In this document: positions 53,701 to 63,091 of the stretch, piece after piece
How the letters are laid out: every line of letters begins with the position of its first letter
Position numbering within the stretch: position 1 is the stretch's first letter
Source: Dasyornis broadbenti
Taxonomy: Eukaryota; Chordata; Aves; Passeriformes; Dasyornithidae
DNA length: 64,000 bases
NCBI GenBank assembly: GCA_013397935.1
Contig: VZRN01004245.1
Span: 703,372-767,371 of the forward strand
Direction: 5' to 3'
Notes under the pieces: generated by a model
Database searches by the model: none
The model's input: the letters and a program-made list of their open reading frames with translations, nothing else
What the model was told of the DNA's origin: nothing
Translations under genes and position numbers: made by a program

Positions 53701-56700
53701 GAGCTTAGGACAACTCTTAAACTTTTGTCTGTAAGTTCAGTACATGAGCTTATGGAAGATGCCCCTCCCCAGCATTGATGCCCTTTTTGTCTTCATCTGT
53801 GACGTGATTTAAAGTTGTTCTAATTGGCTCTGTCCCATCAAACCCAACTCTCTTAGTCTCAGTTTTTTCCCCGGATGACGATGATGTGGTTTTCTGTAGC
53901 TTCCCATTGGACGCCAGTGTGTGAGTCACTACCGAAGGCTGGGACGTCACTGTGTTTTCTCCCACGAAGAGCTGATCTTCAAGATGGCTGCAGATCCAGA
54001 GTGCCTGGACGTTGGGCTGGCTGCCATGGTGTGCAAGGAGATGACTCTGCTGATAGAGGAAGAAACTCGGCTGAGGGAGTCGGTTGTACAGATGGTGAGG
54101 AATGAAAGACAGCTCCGCTTGCAAAAGAACTTTCTCTTCCCCCTCCCCCTGCTTGCATTAGAATTTTTGAGCAAGTGGCTGATTTTTTTTTTTTTTTTGC
54201 CAGGGAGTGTTGATGTCTGAGGAAGAGGTGTTTGAACTGGTTCCAGATGATGAACGTCAGTGCACAGCTTGCAGAACCACGTGCTTCTTGTCAGCCCTTA
54301 CGTGTTCCTGTAATCCCGAGCGTCTGGTGTGCTTATACCATCCCTCTGATTTATGTCCCTGTCCCATGCAGAAGAAGTGTCTAAGGTACACAGAATTTTT
54401 TTTCCTCCCTGCATTTCTTCCTTATCTATTAGTTTGCTGTAGACCAGTGGCCAAATACGTTTGGTCACACTTCTGTCTTCCTTTATTTAAGGAATATTTT
54501 TACCTTCTTTGTTTCTTGGTTCTCAGTCAAACAGATATTGTACATGTTCTGTTTTTCTGGCATTGTAGCTGGAAAAAATTCAGTATTAGCAATATCCTGG
54601 CTTTTATGTGGGTGTTAATAGCTTTTCTGTCTTTTCTTTCCGTACCTTCAGGTACCGGTATCCTCTAGAAGACCTTCCTTCTTTGTTGTATGGAGTGAAA
54701 GTTAGAGCACAGTCTTATGACACTTGGGTCAGTAGAGTTACAGAGGCTCTGTCTGCCAATCTCAACCACAAGAAAGGTCAGACTTCTATCATTCATAGTA
54801 GGATGTCCTGAAACTCCTACATGTGTTCTGTGCTCTCATTTAATGAGAGAAACTCTGTGTTTTGTGTATTGGAAAAAAGAAATGAGCTAATGCAAGAGTG
54901 TAGTGCAAATTATTACCGTTGTGTATTTCAAATTGAACTACCCCATTGGAGCCTTGATTGAAGGCCTTTGAAGTAATCTTAAAATCTCTCTTGTTTCTAC
55001 ATACAAATCATTGATGTACTCATATTACAGATGTGATTGAGCTGAGAGTAATGTTGGAGGATGCTGAAGACAGGAAATACCCTGAGAATGATCTTTTCCG
55101 CAGGCTCAGAGATGCTGTGAAGGAAGCAGAGACCTGTGCTTCAGTAGCACAGCTGCTTCTGAGCAAAAAGCAAAAACACAGGTAGGACAGGCATTTTTTC
55201 GGTATTTTCCATCTCTCTGTGTTGTTGCTTTGTTGGACCTGGAAGTGTTAAGAATCCTGAGGTCTCACTGTGTGCAAACTTCTTCGAGTGTTTCCTGCCC
55301 TTAGTGCTGTGACTCCCTGTGAGGTCGGGAGGGGAGGAGGCAGATGCAGTTGGGGCCGAAAAGGTGGACTGAGCTGGAATGTGAAACATTCTGCTTTCAG
55401 CTGGCATATATACTGAAGTGTGAAATCCTTTGGAGAAGGTGTGTTTGGTTGCTGATGAAGTATTTTGCTGAATGTATGGGAGAGTTGTAGGGAAAGACAG
55501 CTAGAGGTGCAAATGTAATGAGAGTAAGTTTTGATTTTGGGTGTTCGTGTTTGGGACAAAACGATCTTGGGGAGCCCAGCAGTACAGAGAGCAAAACCGG
55601 TCCCTGGTTGGAGCCAATGTGCTACTTTTTGGGAAGGACCGTGGGAGGCAGTGATGTGGACCTTTGTGTGCAGCATCTCGTGCTGTGGCAGTCTGTGGTT
55701 GGGCTGGGGACAGAATGCCAGTGCAGCATTGCTGAGTGTCCTGTCCCGTGGAGCCCTGTACCCTGTTTGCCCTCACTCAGATTTTGGGGGCATAGCAGGT
55801 CTGCTGCAGCCACCCCTCCTCCTCAGTGTCTGCTGGAGCAAGTCAAAACCTGCAGGATTTTTTTTTTTTCCCCTCTCAGGTTTTAGCTGGTGTGTAATTA
55901 TATTTGATTATTAATCTACATTTTACATTTACATTTTTATTTAAGTCCATAGTTGAAAGATAGAATTTTTTTTCTCTACTATTTCTGTAATATTAAAATG
56001 TAGATTCATTAGCAGGGAATAGCTCTTCAGTGTTTGAAATCTGTCATACTTGTGAAGTTGTGCCTGCCAGTGATCTATACACCAAGTATTTAATTTGTGC
56101 AGTGTGTCACTTTTAGGTCTTTTGCCCCATTCACTGGGCTTGTTACACTTGCTTCAAGTGACATTTAATGGAAATGTCTTTGCAGAACCTGTCCCACTCA
56201 ATAGCAGTCCTCTGTTGTAAGGCCAGTTTCAGCAGTTCTCTGGCTACAAGAGAGAAAGCACTAGAAAATAAGATTTGTGTTCTGAGCTTGTTGCTGTTAC
56301 ATATCTCAGACTTCTTGTCAGTGCTTGGCATGGCAGTCAACTTCTTGAACTGCCTAAAGCATGCTTCATGGGACTATATTCTTGTACCTATTTGTAACAA
56401 ACTCAGTTTGAAAGTCATCTGGGCAGTCGTACCTCCAAAGGGCAGGGTAAATTATCCTGACGGTTCAGAATTCCTGTTCAGTTTGGGTTGGGTTTTTCTT
56501 TTTGAGTTCTTAGGTGTTGAAATGTTTTTGGTAACTTCTCAATAATCTTGATAACTTCTGTCACTGTGAATAAATCCAAGGATCACCATTTTATCTCTCA
56601 CTTAATATTAATTATGCCAATTCGTACAGCAGAGTGAGCCAAGACAGTGGAAGGACACGGACCAAGCTGACGATGGAGGAGCTTAAAGCGTTTGTGCAGC

Positions 56701-59700
56701 AGTTGTTCAGCTTGCCATGTGTTATCAGCCAGGCCCGACAAGTCAAAGTAAGATTACATCTGCCCCTCTGATGATGTTGTGCTTTTTACTTTGTCCTGGT
56801 TTCGTGGCAGTATGTTTTTTTAAAACAGATCATTTTGCCTGGTGTAGAGGATATGTGCACTTTTTTAGGGTGCCTGTTGCAACAGGTGTTGTCAGATGCG
56901 GTGGTCTCACTGCAGCGAAACAAAGAGAAAAGATCTCCTTCACCTGTCACTGAACCAGTTACTTTTATTCCATCGTCATTAATGCTCTCCATAGATGAAA
57001 AATTTTTGGCTAAATCCTACCCTTTATATATTTTTGTAGAAACCTGTGAAGGTTAGTTTGGTGTGCTTTTCCAGGGGAGCAGGAAAGCAGTGCCACATTG
57101 TCAGTTATTCCATAAATACAGCTCAGCCTTGCTTTCCAAGCTACAGCCTTCTTAATCTGTATGCATGGCCTGCATTTCTTGCCCTTCATATATATCTTAG
57201 CATCTGTCTGTGAATGAATCTCGACTAATAAGTAATCCAGATCATACTGATTCCCCTGGCTGCTATTATCATTTATCATTCTGGCACTCAGCATCATAGC
57301 AAGTGTTTTCAGCAGCAATCTGAATTTGTTTCTCTGTCACTGATGATGAAATACTAAAAAGTATTTCACCTACTAACCAACTTCTAGAAAACACCTTAAA
57401 CATCCTTAATAAAGATTTTTTGCTTAGAGAAATACTTCTTGAGGTGTGTGTTAATCACTTGTTAACCTGCGTGTTCTGCTCAGTTTTATGGGTGTTGTAT
57501 CGTACTAGAGGGCCTAAAATATCACCATATGTGCAGCTGCTGCTGCAGCCAAATATACAGTTAAAAAATAAGTTAGTTCTGTTTGAGAAGGTCTCTTTTC
57601 CTTAAGTGTTTGTTAGTGTTTGTCCTTCATTAATGTGTTTTCCATAAACTTTTCCATGCTAGTTCACTGTTGATAAGAGAGACTTTATATTGGAATTTCT
57701 TGTTGTTTTTATAATATGGCCTGGTTTTGCTGAAAGCAGGTTCCTTCAGAAAACGATAGGACTGTAGAGTGCAGGTTTGTCAGGCCTGTTGATGCCGATC
57801 TTTGTCCTTCAAAGGTGCTCTTTAATTAGAGTTTCCCAGCAGCTAATGGAGTGGAAATTGCTTTCTCATTCTCGTATGATAGGATGGTTTTACTACACTT
57901 TTTTCCATACACAATCCAAAAATACTTAATATTTATTAATGAAATTGTATCATCTGTTAGTAGACAGATTAGTAAGATTATTCTCAGCAGGGTTTATTTG
58001 TTTCTAATGTATTTAAACCTGCTTCTAATTAAAATATAATTTGTAAATGAAAGGGCTGCTGGCATATGGTAAACACTTAACAGTTTTAATTTGTATTTTT
58101 GTCCAGTACTTTCTCCCAACTTGTCTCTCTTCCCCCACCCCACAGCATTAGGAAACCATTTCAAGTACTCTGCCTAGGCATGTGCATGTTCTTGAAGCTT
58201 CAGCATAATCACTAGTCAATAAATAAATATTATCATTTTACTGATTACAAACTGTAGTCTTTGAGTTTCTGAATGAAGTCAGATAATGATCATTTATGCC
58301 TGAGCACTCACTAGCTTTTAGCATGGCATTTGAATGCAATTATCCATCATAATGAATAGCAAAATAATTGTCATGTTGGATGATGAGTATTTTCTAACAC
58401 AAAAGGCATTGTAATTATTAAACTGTAATAATTTACTGTTGTCACTCTGAAGCATTCAGAGTATGTTCCCTAAATCAAAATCTTTATAATGTAGATCTTA
58501 TTCTTTCTTATAAATGCCTTCTGATTTCCAGACAAGTCATGAAAAGCAGCGTCAGCCCAAAAGGGCAGTAAGCTAAGGGTTAGGAAATGCAGGGTTTGCT
58601 CCTCATTGTGCCATCGACTTGCTGTCAGAAATGCCTGTCTTTCTGAAAGAGACTTGGGGGTGAATCAATGGAGTATACTGGTTGAATGTCCTTGAATGAG
58701 TCTCCTGCAGAGATTCTCTCCTGTCTGTTTACCGTCTTTGATTTTTTTCATTGCAGTGCCAAAACATGAGGAAAGGGACAACTGCAGCAGTGCAGTTGGA
58801 TTTCTGTGAAATTGTCTCCTTTAATAAGAGGGTTTTGCATTTTCATTTCTTTCTTTTGTGCAGTAAAGCCCTGATGCTTATAAGTGGTGGTCCTGCTGTA
58901 AGGGAATAATAATTTCATATTTCACCATCGTTATTTCCATGATCTTCAGTATTCATGTTGTCATACAGCTCTGTCTCGTTATTTCTCCTCAGCATGTTTT
59001 TTTTCTGCTTTGTATTGCTGTCATTACTGTAATGCCCCAACACTATTGAAATCATGACCTGTTTGCAGAAGTCCCTTTTTCCCCACGATCTAAAAATTAA
59101 TATTGACTAGGCAGCGCTAAATATTCGGTTTTGTTGGGAGCTGTAGTCACTGATGGTTGTGCTGTTTTAGGTGCAGAGTTTGATGCAACTAATATGCCTA
59201 GGGTATGAGACATTAGGCCATCAGATAAGTTCAGATGGTCTGTTACTTAATTTCTGACAGACTTGATGGCTTGTGACAGCTAGCTGGCATTGAGTGTAAA
59301 AGCTCAGACTGATGATGTGATGATCACAAACAAATTCACAGCTGACTGATCCCTCAGTTGGATTTTTTTTTTTTGGATTCTGTGGGTGTTTTTTCCTAAT
59401 AGATTTGTCCTGTGTGTTCCTTCAGAACCTGCTCGATGATGTGGAAGAATTCCATGAGCGTGCTCAAGAAGCTATGATTGATGAGGTCCCAGACTCCTCC
59501 AAGCTGCAGGAGTTGATCGACATGGGCTCCGGCCTTTACGTAGAGCTCCCTGAACTGCCAAGGCTGAAGCAAGAACTGCAGCAGGCACGGTGGCTGGATG
59601 AGGTGAGGTCCACCCTCTTGGATCCCCAGAGGGTCACCCTGGATGTGATGAAGAAGCTGATTGACTCGGGTGTGGGCTTGGCACCCCATCACGCGGTAGA

Positions 59701-62700
59701 GAAAGCCATGGCCGAGCTGCAGGAGCTGCTCACAGTCTCTGAGAGGTGGGAGGAGAAGGCCAAGGTCTGCCTGCAGGCCAGGTGAGTCTTCCTTTGCAAA
59801 CTGCTCCTAGAGGTCACACTCTTTTGTGTTTCTCATCCTCTTTTAAGAAGTGTGCGGAAAAGTTGGGTCTTTGAAGCTGTAGTTGCCTTTGTTATTTTGT
59901 TTTCTGGGTTCTTTTCTACCTCCCAGCAGTTAGATTGCTAGATAGAGTTGGATTTGAGATGGATGAATTGCTGAAGTGTTGATTGCTTCTGCTACTCAGT
60001 GGCAGCAGGCTGTGGGTGTTGCTGCTGTCTTGGCTATTCATGCCCCTCAACAAAGAACCCTGAGTATGCCACTCAAGACAGCTTTCTTGGTGTTAAGGGC
60101 TTGTGATGCTGTGCCCTTCTGAGCTTGAGTGAGCCAAGTCCATCAGCTTTCTCACCTCCTGTTACTTGGTAGCCGGTAGCAACCTCCAAGCACAGAGCCA
60201 CGGTATCCTTCAGTGCAGTGTAGTGATGGAGTTACATCACCAGCCTGTCAAATTTATGGCTTTAGATGACTGGCATTTTGAGAGAAGGCTGGAATTGGGT
60301 TTTTCTTACTCTAGACCACGCCAAAGTATGATGGCTCTGGAGGGCATCGTGAATGAAGCAAAGAACATCCCTGCTTACCTGCCCAATGTGCTGGCACTGA
60401 AAGAAGCCCTGCAGCGGGCTAGAGACTGGACAGCCAAAGTGGAGGCCATTCAGGTAGGGCTTACAGCAGGGTCTGGAATCTTCTGCTTTTGCACCCTTTT
60501 ATTCGGATGTGTCCTTTATTCCTAGCACTTCTCCTCACAAAGGTGACCTGAAGAGAAGCCTTGCTGTGGCTGGTAAATGTGCTTACCAGAGCTTGTGTAC
60601 TTGAATTTCTTTTTGTGCATTTGTTTCCTCGCTGGCTATCCAATATCTATTTCCATTCCTTTTACGCATTTCAGAGTGGATGTAAAAGCTGGCAAATTCA
60701 TTATGATACGGTATTTGGTTTTGAAACTGTTCAGCATACTGTTGCTGGGAATATTTAGCTTCAGCAGAGGATGCTCTCAGGCCTTCAGTTTTGGATCTGG
60801 CTGTGGATATTTTTTTTTTTGTTGTTTTCTCCCCAAAATGGTATAAGATTTAATGACACTGGTCGCCAGAATTTTCTAAAACAGATGAATTAGTTCAGTA
60901 ACCTCCCCTTCTACTGGTCTACCCACATAACTGGATTGAGAGTTCTGTGATATTTTTAGGTGTCCAGGCTATCTCTGGACTACAGCTGCTTATCAGGTAC
61001 TTGTTGGGAGTTGAAGTGAGAATCCCAATTGATTTCGCATCAGCCCCTATACAACTCTCAGATGTAACACCTTGCTGTTAAGCAGACAACATTTAAGATA
61101 GCTTTCTGGAAATGGAATGTTGTCTTAGTCCCTAAGCCAGCAGGCCATGTCAAAATGACTGTTAAAATAAAAACTGTATGGGGCAGTTGTTTAAAATAAC
61201 AGTAGATTGAAACACTGCCCTCCTTTCCTTTCCTGCGGAATTCTGTTTTAGGCAGTGACAAAATAATGTGTGTGGCTTGAAACTAAGCTGACAGCAGATA
61301 AAATGGTGGAATTGTTGGCTTAGAAAAATTTGTTTCACCGCAGAATGGGAGCAACTATGCCTACCTGGAGCAGCTGGAGAGCTTGTCTGCCAAAGGCCGC
61401 CCCATCCCCGTGCGCCTCGACGCCCTGCCTCAGCTGGAGTCCCAGGTGGCTGCAGCTCGTGCCTGGAGGGAGCGCACAGGAAGGACCTTCCTCAAGAAGA
61501 ATTCCAGCTACAGTCTGCTGCAGGTGAGCAGCACATGCTTCTCTGTCAGGAGAACACACTTCTCTGTCAGAAACTCATCCCTCAGTGGTCTGCAAGGGAA
61601 GAGCTGGTTCAGTTACACTGGATTACAGCTCCTTTTCAGAATAGAATATAATTTCAGCAATTCTCAGGTGAAAAGAATGGAAAAGGCACAAGGTCCAGTT
61701 AGTCTTGCTTTATGCATAGACAACTTCATCTCTTATTTTTGAAGAAAGAGGGAAAGTAAAGGATTTTTTGTAATTGTAAAAAATTACAAAATTTTGAAAT
61801 GGACATAGACTTGTCTCAAATTGGTAAATGTTTTAACTTGCCTCACTGTTTAAATGCTAAGAAAATAGATTAGATATTTTATAAACTGTTGAACTGTAAG
61901 AAGAATTACTTGATTACTGTTTATTTCACTTCAGTGGATGTAGTCACTGTCCTTGTTTTAATAAAAATCGATGATGTGTTTGGAGATCTATCATATCTAC
62001 TTGACAGGCTTCCCTTTCCTAAGGAAAACAGTTCCAGTTCAGCTGCATTCTTGGAGGCTGTATTTTTCATTCTCTTCTGTTGTTATTTCTCTGCAGTTTG
62101 TCTTCACTTTTAGTGAGATGTCCAAATCCAGACAGCATCCTCTCTGCCTCTGCCTAGTGCCATGTGAAGTGCAGTAATCACATCTTGTGTCTCAAAGGGG
62201 ACACTGATGTTTAATGCTTTCCAGTGGGATCTTCCCTACTGCAACAGCATCACACTGATTTTTGTTCACTTTGTGATGCACTCTAGATGCAGCTTTTTCT
62301 CTGTATTCTTCTGCCTAACTAGTCATTTAATATGTTCTGGTTTTGCATTTTCCTAAATGTGGCAATTTGAGATTTCCTATATTGAATTTAATTTGCTAGA
62401 TTTTATATTTAAGTATGCATTCCAACTAGTCAAGATGACTTAAAACTTTATTCTTGTCCTTAAAATTGCTTTGCAGCCTCTCGATATTAAATGGCTTATG
62501 GCATACTTACAGGGTTTTTTCAGGCACTGAATTGCTGATGTAAATATGAAATAATTTTTAAGACTTGTGATTGGTAAAGGCACTTGAAGTGAATGTTAAA
62601 CTATGGATATCTAACTGCATGTAGTATTTTGGTTAGGTATGTGTATGATTGTGTAATCTGAATAGATTCTGTGATTTAACCATGAAAACACAGTGGCTTT

Positions 62701-63091
62701 CAGTTTGACCTGCCATGTCCCAGTGATGCTGATTGCATTCAAATTCCATAACTATGAGATACTTCTGCCCTTATCTCTTTATTCTCTTTCTCCTAGCATT
62801 AACTGACAGGTATCAAAGGTGTTAAATTGCTGAGTAGTTCCTGTTCTGTGGTGTCGTTGTTGTCTTTCCTTTATGAGATGTTCTTGGCATCCTTGGCTCT
62901 GACAGGATGAGTTTTCTTGGTGGTTACAGGTTCTGAGCCCCCGGACTGATATCGGCGTTTATGGGAGCAGTAAGAATAGGCGGAAGAGAGCAAAGGAGTT
63001 GATGGAGAAGGAAAAGGAGAAAGATCTTGACTTGGAATCCCTCAGTGAGCTGGAAGATGGGCTGGAGGAGGCCAGGGATGCTGCAGCTGTG
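29621..63091 (+). CDS. KDM5A: KDM5A, lysine (H3K4me3/me2) demethylase 5A, 5' two thirds, 22 exons
   Basis: Nuclear Fe(II)/2-oxoglutarate dioxygenase that removes methyl groups from H3K4 and represses transcription (RBP2/JARID1A). Twenty-two exons with GT-AG borders join in one open frame (3356 bases, 1118 codons), covering about human residues 8-1126. In order they give JmjN (exons 1-2), ARID (3-4), PHD1 (8), JmjC (10-14), C5HC2 zinc finger (15) and PLU-1 helical region (16-22). The metal ligands (human H483, E485, H571) and 2-oxoglutarate contacts (N493, K501) are present. I chose KDM5A over KDM5B/C from paralog-specific segments in exons 1, 4, 6, 15 and 17. The start codon is in an N gap, and PHD2 and PHD3 lie beyond the window. 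Exon sizes agree with the human gene except that exon 7 is one codon shorter. The exon coordinates are listed separately. Confidence 0.97.
31635..31712 (+). CDS. KDM5A: KDM5A exon 2: end of JmjN
   Basis: This 26-codon exon begins DWQPPFACEV and ends RIQRLNELE. The acceptor is TTTAG and the donor GTGAGC, phase 0 on both sides. It completes the JmjN domain. Intron 2 (1009 bp) holds no recognised feature. Confidence 0.96.
32722..32844 (+). CDS. KDM5A: KDM5A exon 3: first half of ARID
   Basis: This 41-codon exon begins AMTRVKLDFLDQLAKFWELQ and ends LDLYGLSK, then donor GTAAGT. It encodes the first helices of the ARID/BRIGHT DNA-binding domain. Both borders are phase 0. Intron 3 (2151 bp) is AT-rich with no recognised element. 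Confidence 0.96.
34996..35166 (+). CDS. KDM5A: KDM5A exon 4: second half of ARID
   Basis: This 57-codon exon runs from IVANKGGFEVVTKEKKWSKV to FQSGVSLM and is followed by GTGAGA. It contains the [20 protein letters not shown] segment that contacts DNA in the KDM5A ARID. The frame stays open into intron 4 up to 35346, but the donor is well placed and the read-through has no family match. Intron 4 is 477 bp. Confidence 0.96.
35644..35778 (+). CDS. KDM5A: KDM5A exon 5: linker between ARID and PHD1
   Basis: This 45-codon exon begins GIQKPNLDLKEKVEAED and ends KRTRRVKSQ, then GTACTC. It encodes a polar, probably disordered linker with a basic cluster. It is more diverged from human than the catalytic exons. 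Both borders are phase 0. Confidence 0.95.
35779..40929 (+). other. KDM5A: KDM5A intron 5 (largest visible intron)
   Basis: This 5151-bp AT-rich intron includes a direct repeat of GTTTTTTCAAAT (36645-36672) and a T run near 37397. A 142-codon minus-strand frame (38443-38871) has no recognisable family. Part of 37.8-40.6 kb could be an old interspersed repeat, but I could not name one. Confidence 0.7.
40930..41035 (+). CDS. KDM5A: KDM5A exon 6: linker with conserved LKKLQIFGAGPK block
   Basis: This exon holds 35 codons plus one base, beginning AEAGEMSRNTELKKLQIF and ending GAKDKE. Phase 0 in, phase 1 out, donor GTAATT. The ELKKLQIFGAGPK block is shared across the KDM5 family. Intron 6 is 547 bp with nothing recognised. 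Confidence 0.95.
41583..41671 (+). CDS. KDM5A: KDM5A exon 7: linker before PHD1
   Basis: This 89-base exon, with the carried G, gives 30 codons from DEVTRRRKGTRSEAFGMQ to GTLSVNF, donor GTAAGT. From my memory of human KDM5A the matching exon has 31 codons, so one residue is missing near RRRKGTRSE. The frame is kept. Confidence 0.95.
41672..44307 (+). other. KDM5A: KDM5A intron 7
   Basis: This 2636-bp AT-rich intron has nothing recognised apart from short T runs. Confidence 0.7.
44308..44466 (+). CDS. KDM5A: KDM5A exon 8: PHD1 finger
   Basis: This 53-codon exon encodes the whole PHD1 zinc finger. It has the zinc pairs CLFC, CDGC, the HTFC pair and CPKC in C4HC3 order. In KDM5A this finger binds unmodified H3K4 and stimulates JmjC activity. 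Acceptor CCCCAAG, donor GTACAG, phase 0. Confidence 0.97.
44467..46862 (+). other. KDM5A: KDM5A intron 8
   Basis: This 2396-bp intron contains a small GC-rich pocket at about 45285-45400 in otherwise AT-rich sequence. A 94-codon frame at 45007-45291 shows no family resemblance. No repeat was identified. Confidence 0.65.
46863..46982 (+). CDS. KDM5A: KDM5A exon 9: PHD1-JmjC connector
   Basis: This 40-codon exon begins [20 protein letters not shown] and ends YFNMPVH, donor GTGAGT. It contains the start of the catalytic core after PHD1 and is almost unchanged from human. Intron 9 is 1101 bp with nothing recognised. Confidence 0.97.
48084..48242 (+). CDS. KDM5A: KDM5A exon 10: start of JmjC domain
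   Basis: This 53-codon exon begins [20 protein letters not shown] and ends KLMPEEE, acceptor TTTCAG, donor GTGAGG, phase 0. It encodes the first strands of the JmjC barrel (EYGADISSKDFGSGFP). Intron 10 (1584 bp) shows nothing recognised. Confidence 0.97.
49827..50008 (+). CDS. KDM5A: KDM5A exon 11: JmjC with HxE metal ligands
   Basis: This exon holds 60 codons plus two bases, beginning DYALSGWNLNNMPILEQ. It contains CWHIEDHWSYSINYLH: the H and E of HIE bind Fe(II) (human H483, E485) and the N of SINY contacts 2-oxoglutarate (N493). It ends in phase 2 at donor GTATGG. Intron 11 is 1627 bp. Confidence 0.97.
51636..51798 (+). CDS. KDM5A: KDM5A exon 12: JmjC middle, 2-oxoglutarate lysine
   Basis: One carried base completes W, then 54 codons run from [20 protein letters not shown] to LMEHGVP. 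The lysine in GEPK is the 2-oxoglutarate contact (human K501). Acceptor GGCAG, donor GTGAGT. Intron 12 is 807 bp with nothing recognised. Confidence 0.97.
52606..52725 (+). CDS. KDM5A: KDM5A exon 13: JmjC end with third Fe ligand
   Basis: This 40-codon exon begins VFRTNQCAGEFVVTFPRAY and ends FCTADW. The histidine in AYHSGFNQGYN is the distal Fe(II) ligand (human H571). The donor GTCTGT is a weak match to consensus, but the downstream exon joins in frame. Intron 13 is 1174 bp. Confidence 0.97.
53900..54094 (+). CDS. KDM5A: KDM5A exon 14: helical region after JmjC
   Basis: This 65-codon exon runs from LPIGRQCVSHYRRLGRHCVF to RLRESVVQM, acceptor TCTGTAG, donor GTGAGG, phase 0. It encodes the helices between the JmjC barrel and the zinc finger. 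The next intron is only 109 bp and ends in a T run before GCCAG. Confidence 0.97.
54204..54385 (+). CDS. KDM5A: KDM5A exon 15: C5HC2 zinc finger
   Basis: This exon holds 60 codons plus two bases, beginning GVLMSEEEVFELVPDDERQC. The cysteine-rich stretch (CTACRTTC, then CSC, CLYH, CPCP, KKC) is the C5HC2 finger of the family. It ends in phase 2 at GTACAC, and the following intron is 266 bp. Confidence 0.97.
54652..54776 (+). CDS. KDM5A: KDM5A exon 16: start of PLU-1 region
   Basis: The carried bases give R, then 41 codons YRYPLEDLPSLLYGVKVRAQ to NLNHKK, plus one base. Acceptor CTTCAG, donor GTCAGA. The following intron is 254 bp. Confidence 0.96.
55031..55181 (+). CDS. KDM5A: KDM5A exon 17: PLU-1 helices
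   Basis: This 151-base exon encodes DVIELRVMLEDAEDRKYPEN through SKKQKH, phase 1 in and phase 2 out, donor GTAGGA. It is charged helical sequence typical of the PLU-1-like domain. Intron 17 is 1451 bp; its first part (55.3-55.85 kb) is GC-richer than the neighbouring introns but shows no family I know. Confidence 0.96.
56633..56747 (+). CDS. KDM5A: KDM5A exon 18: PLU-1 region, tandem acceptor
   Basis: The carried AG plus A gives R, then 38 codons VSQDSGRTRTKLTMEELKAF to QARQVK, donor GTAAGA. The acceptor is ACAGCAG. The second AG gives the family-like join HRVSQDSGRTR. The first AG would keep frame and add one serine. Confidence 0.95.
56748..59425 (+). other. KDM5A: KDM5A intron 18
   Basis: This 2678-bp intron has a strongly AT-rich, repeat-free middle (58140-58520) that is listed separately. 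I see no exon or RNA gene. Confidence 0.7.
58140..58520. promoter_or_regulatory. Candidate intronic conserved noncoding element
   Basis: Dense ATTA/TAAT homeodomain cores (for example GTAATTATTAAACTGTAATA at 58411) and CATAATGAATAGCAAAATAA sit in complex, non-repetitive AT-rich DNA inside KDM5A intron 18. No coding frame is present. Conservation was not tested. Confidence 0.3.
59426..59781 (+). CDS. KDM5A: KDM5A exon 19: PLU-1 region, longest visible exon
   Basis: This exon holds 118 codons plus two bases, beginning NLLDDVEEFHERAQEAMIDE and ending KVCLQA plus AG. Acceptor CTTCAG, donor GTGAGT. It includes LPRLKQELQQARWLDEVRS and SERWEEKAKVCLQAR, repeated helical motifs of the PLU-1 domain. 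Intron 19 is 533 bp. Confidence 0.97.
60315..60453 (+). CDS. KDM5A: KDM5A exon 20: PLU-1 region
   Basis: One carried base, then 46 codons PRQSMMALEGIVNEAKNIPA to TAKVEAIQ. Acceptor CTCTAG, donor GTAGGG. Intron 20 is 890 bp with nothing recognised. Confidence 0.96.
61344..61523 (+). CDS. KDM5A: KDM5A exon 21: PLU-1 region
   Basis: This 60-codon exon begins NGSNYAYLEQLESLSAKGRP and ends KKNSSYSLLQ, phase 0 on both sides, acceptor CCGCAG, donor GTGAGC. Intron 21 is 1406 bp; its first 60 bases hold a short tandem copy of CTTCTCTGTCAG. Confidence 0.97.
62930..63091 (+). CDS. KDM5A: KDM5A exon 22: end of PLU-1 region, basic-acidic helix
   Basis: This 54-codon exon begins VLSPRTDIGVYGSSKNRRKR and ends ARDAAAV, acceptor TTACAG, donor GTAAGG. 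It includes a strongly charged KELMEKEKEKDLDLE helix. This is the last exon in the window; PHD2 should follow in the next exon. Confidence 0.96.

Noticed and set aside
57050..57310. Possible old LINE-like segment in intron 18
   Set aside because: Resemblance to CR1 words was too weak and out of order.
57336..57375. TGATGA followed by a small hairpin, like a C/D snoRNA start
   Set aside because: No D box (CTGA) at a proper distance and no terminal stem closing the boxes.
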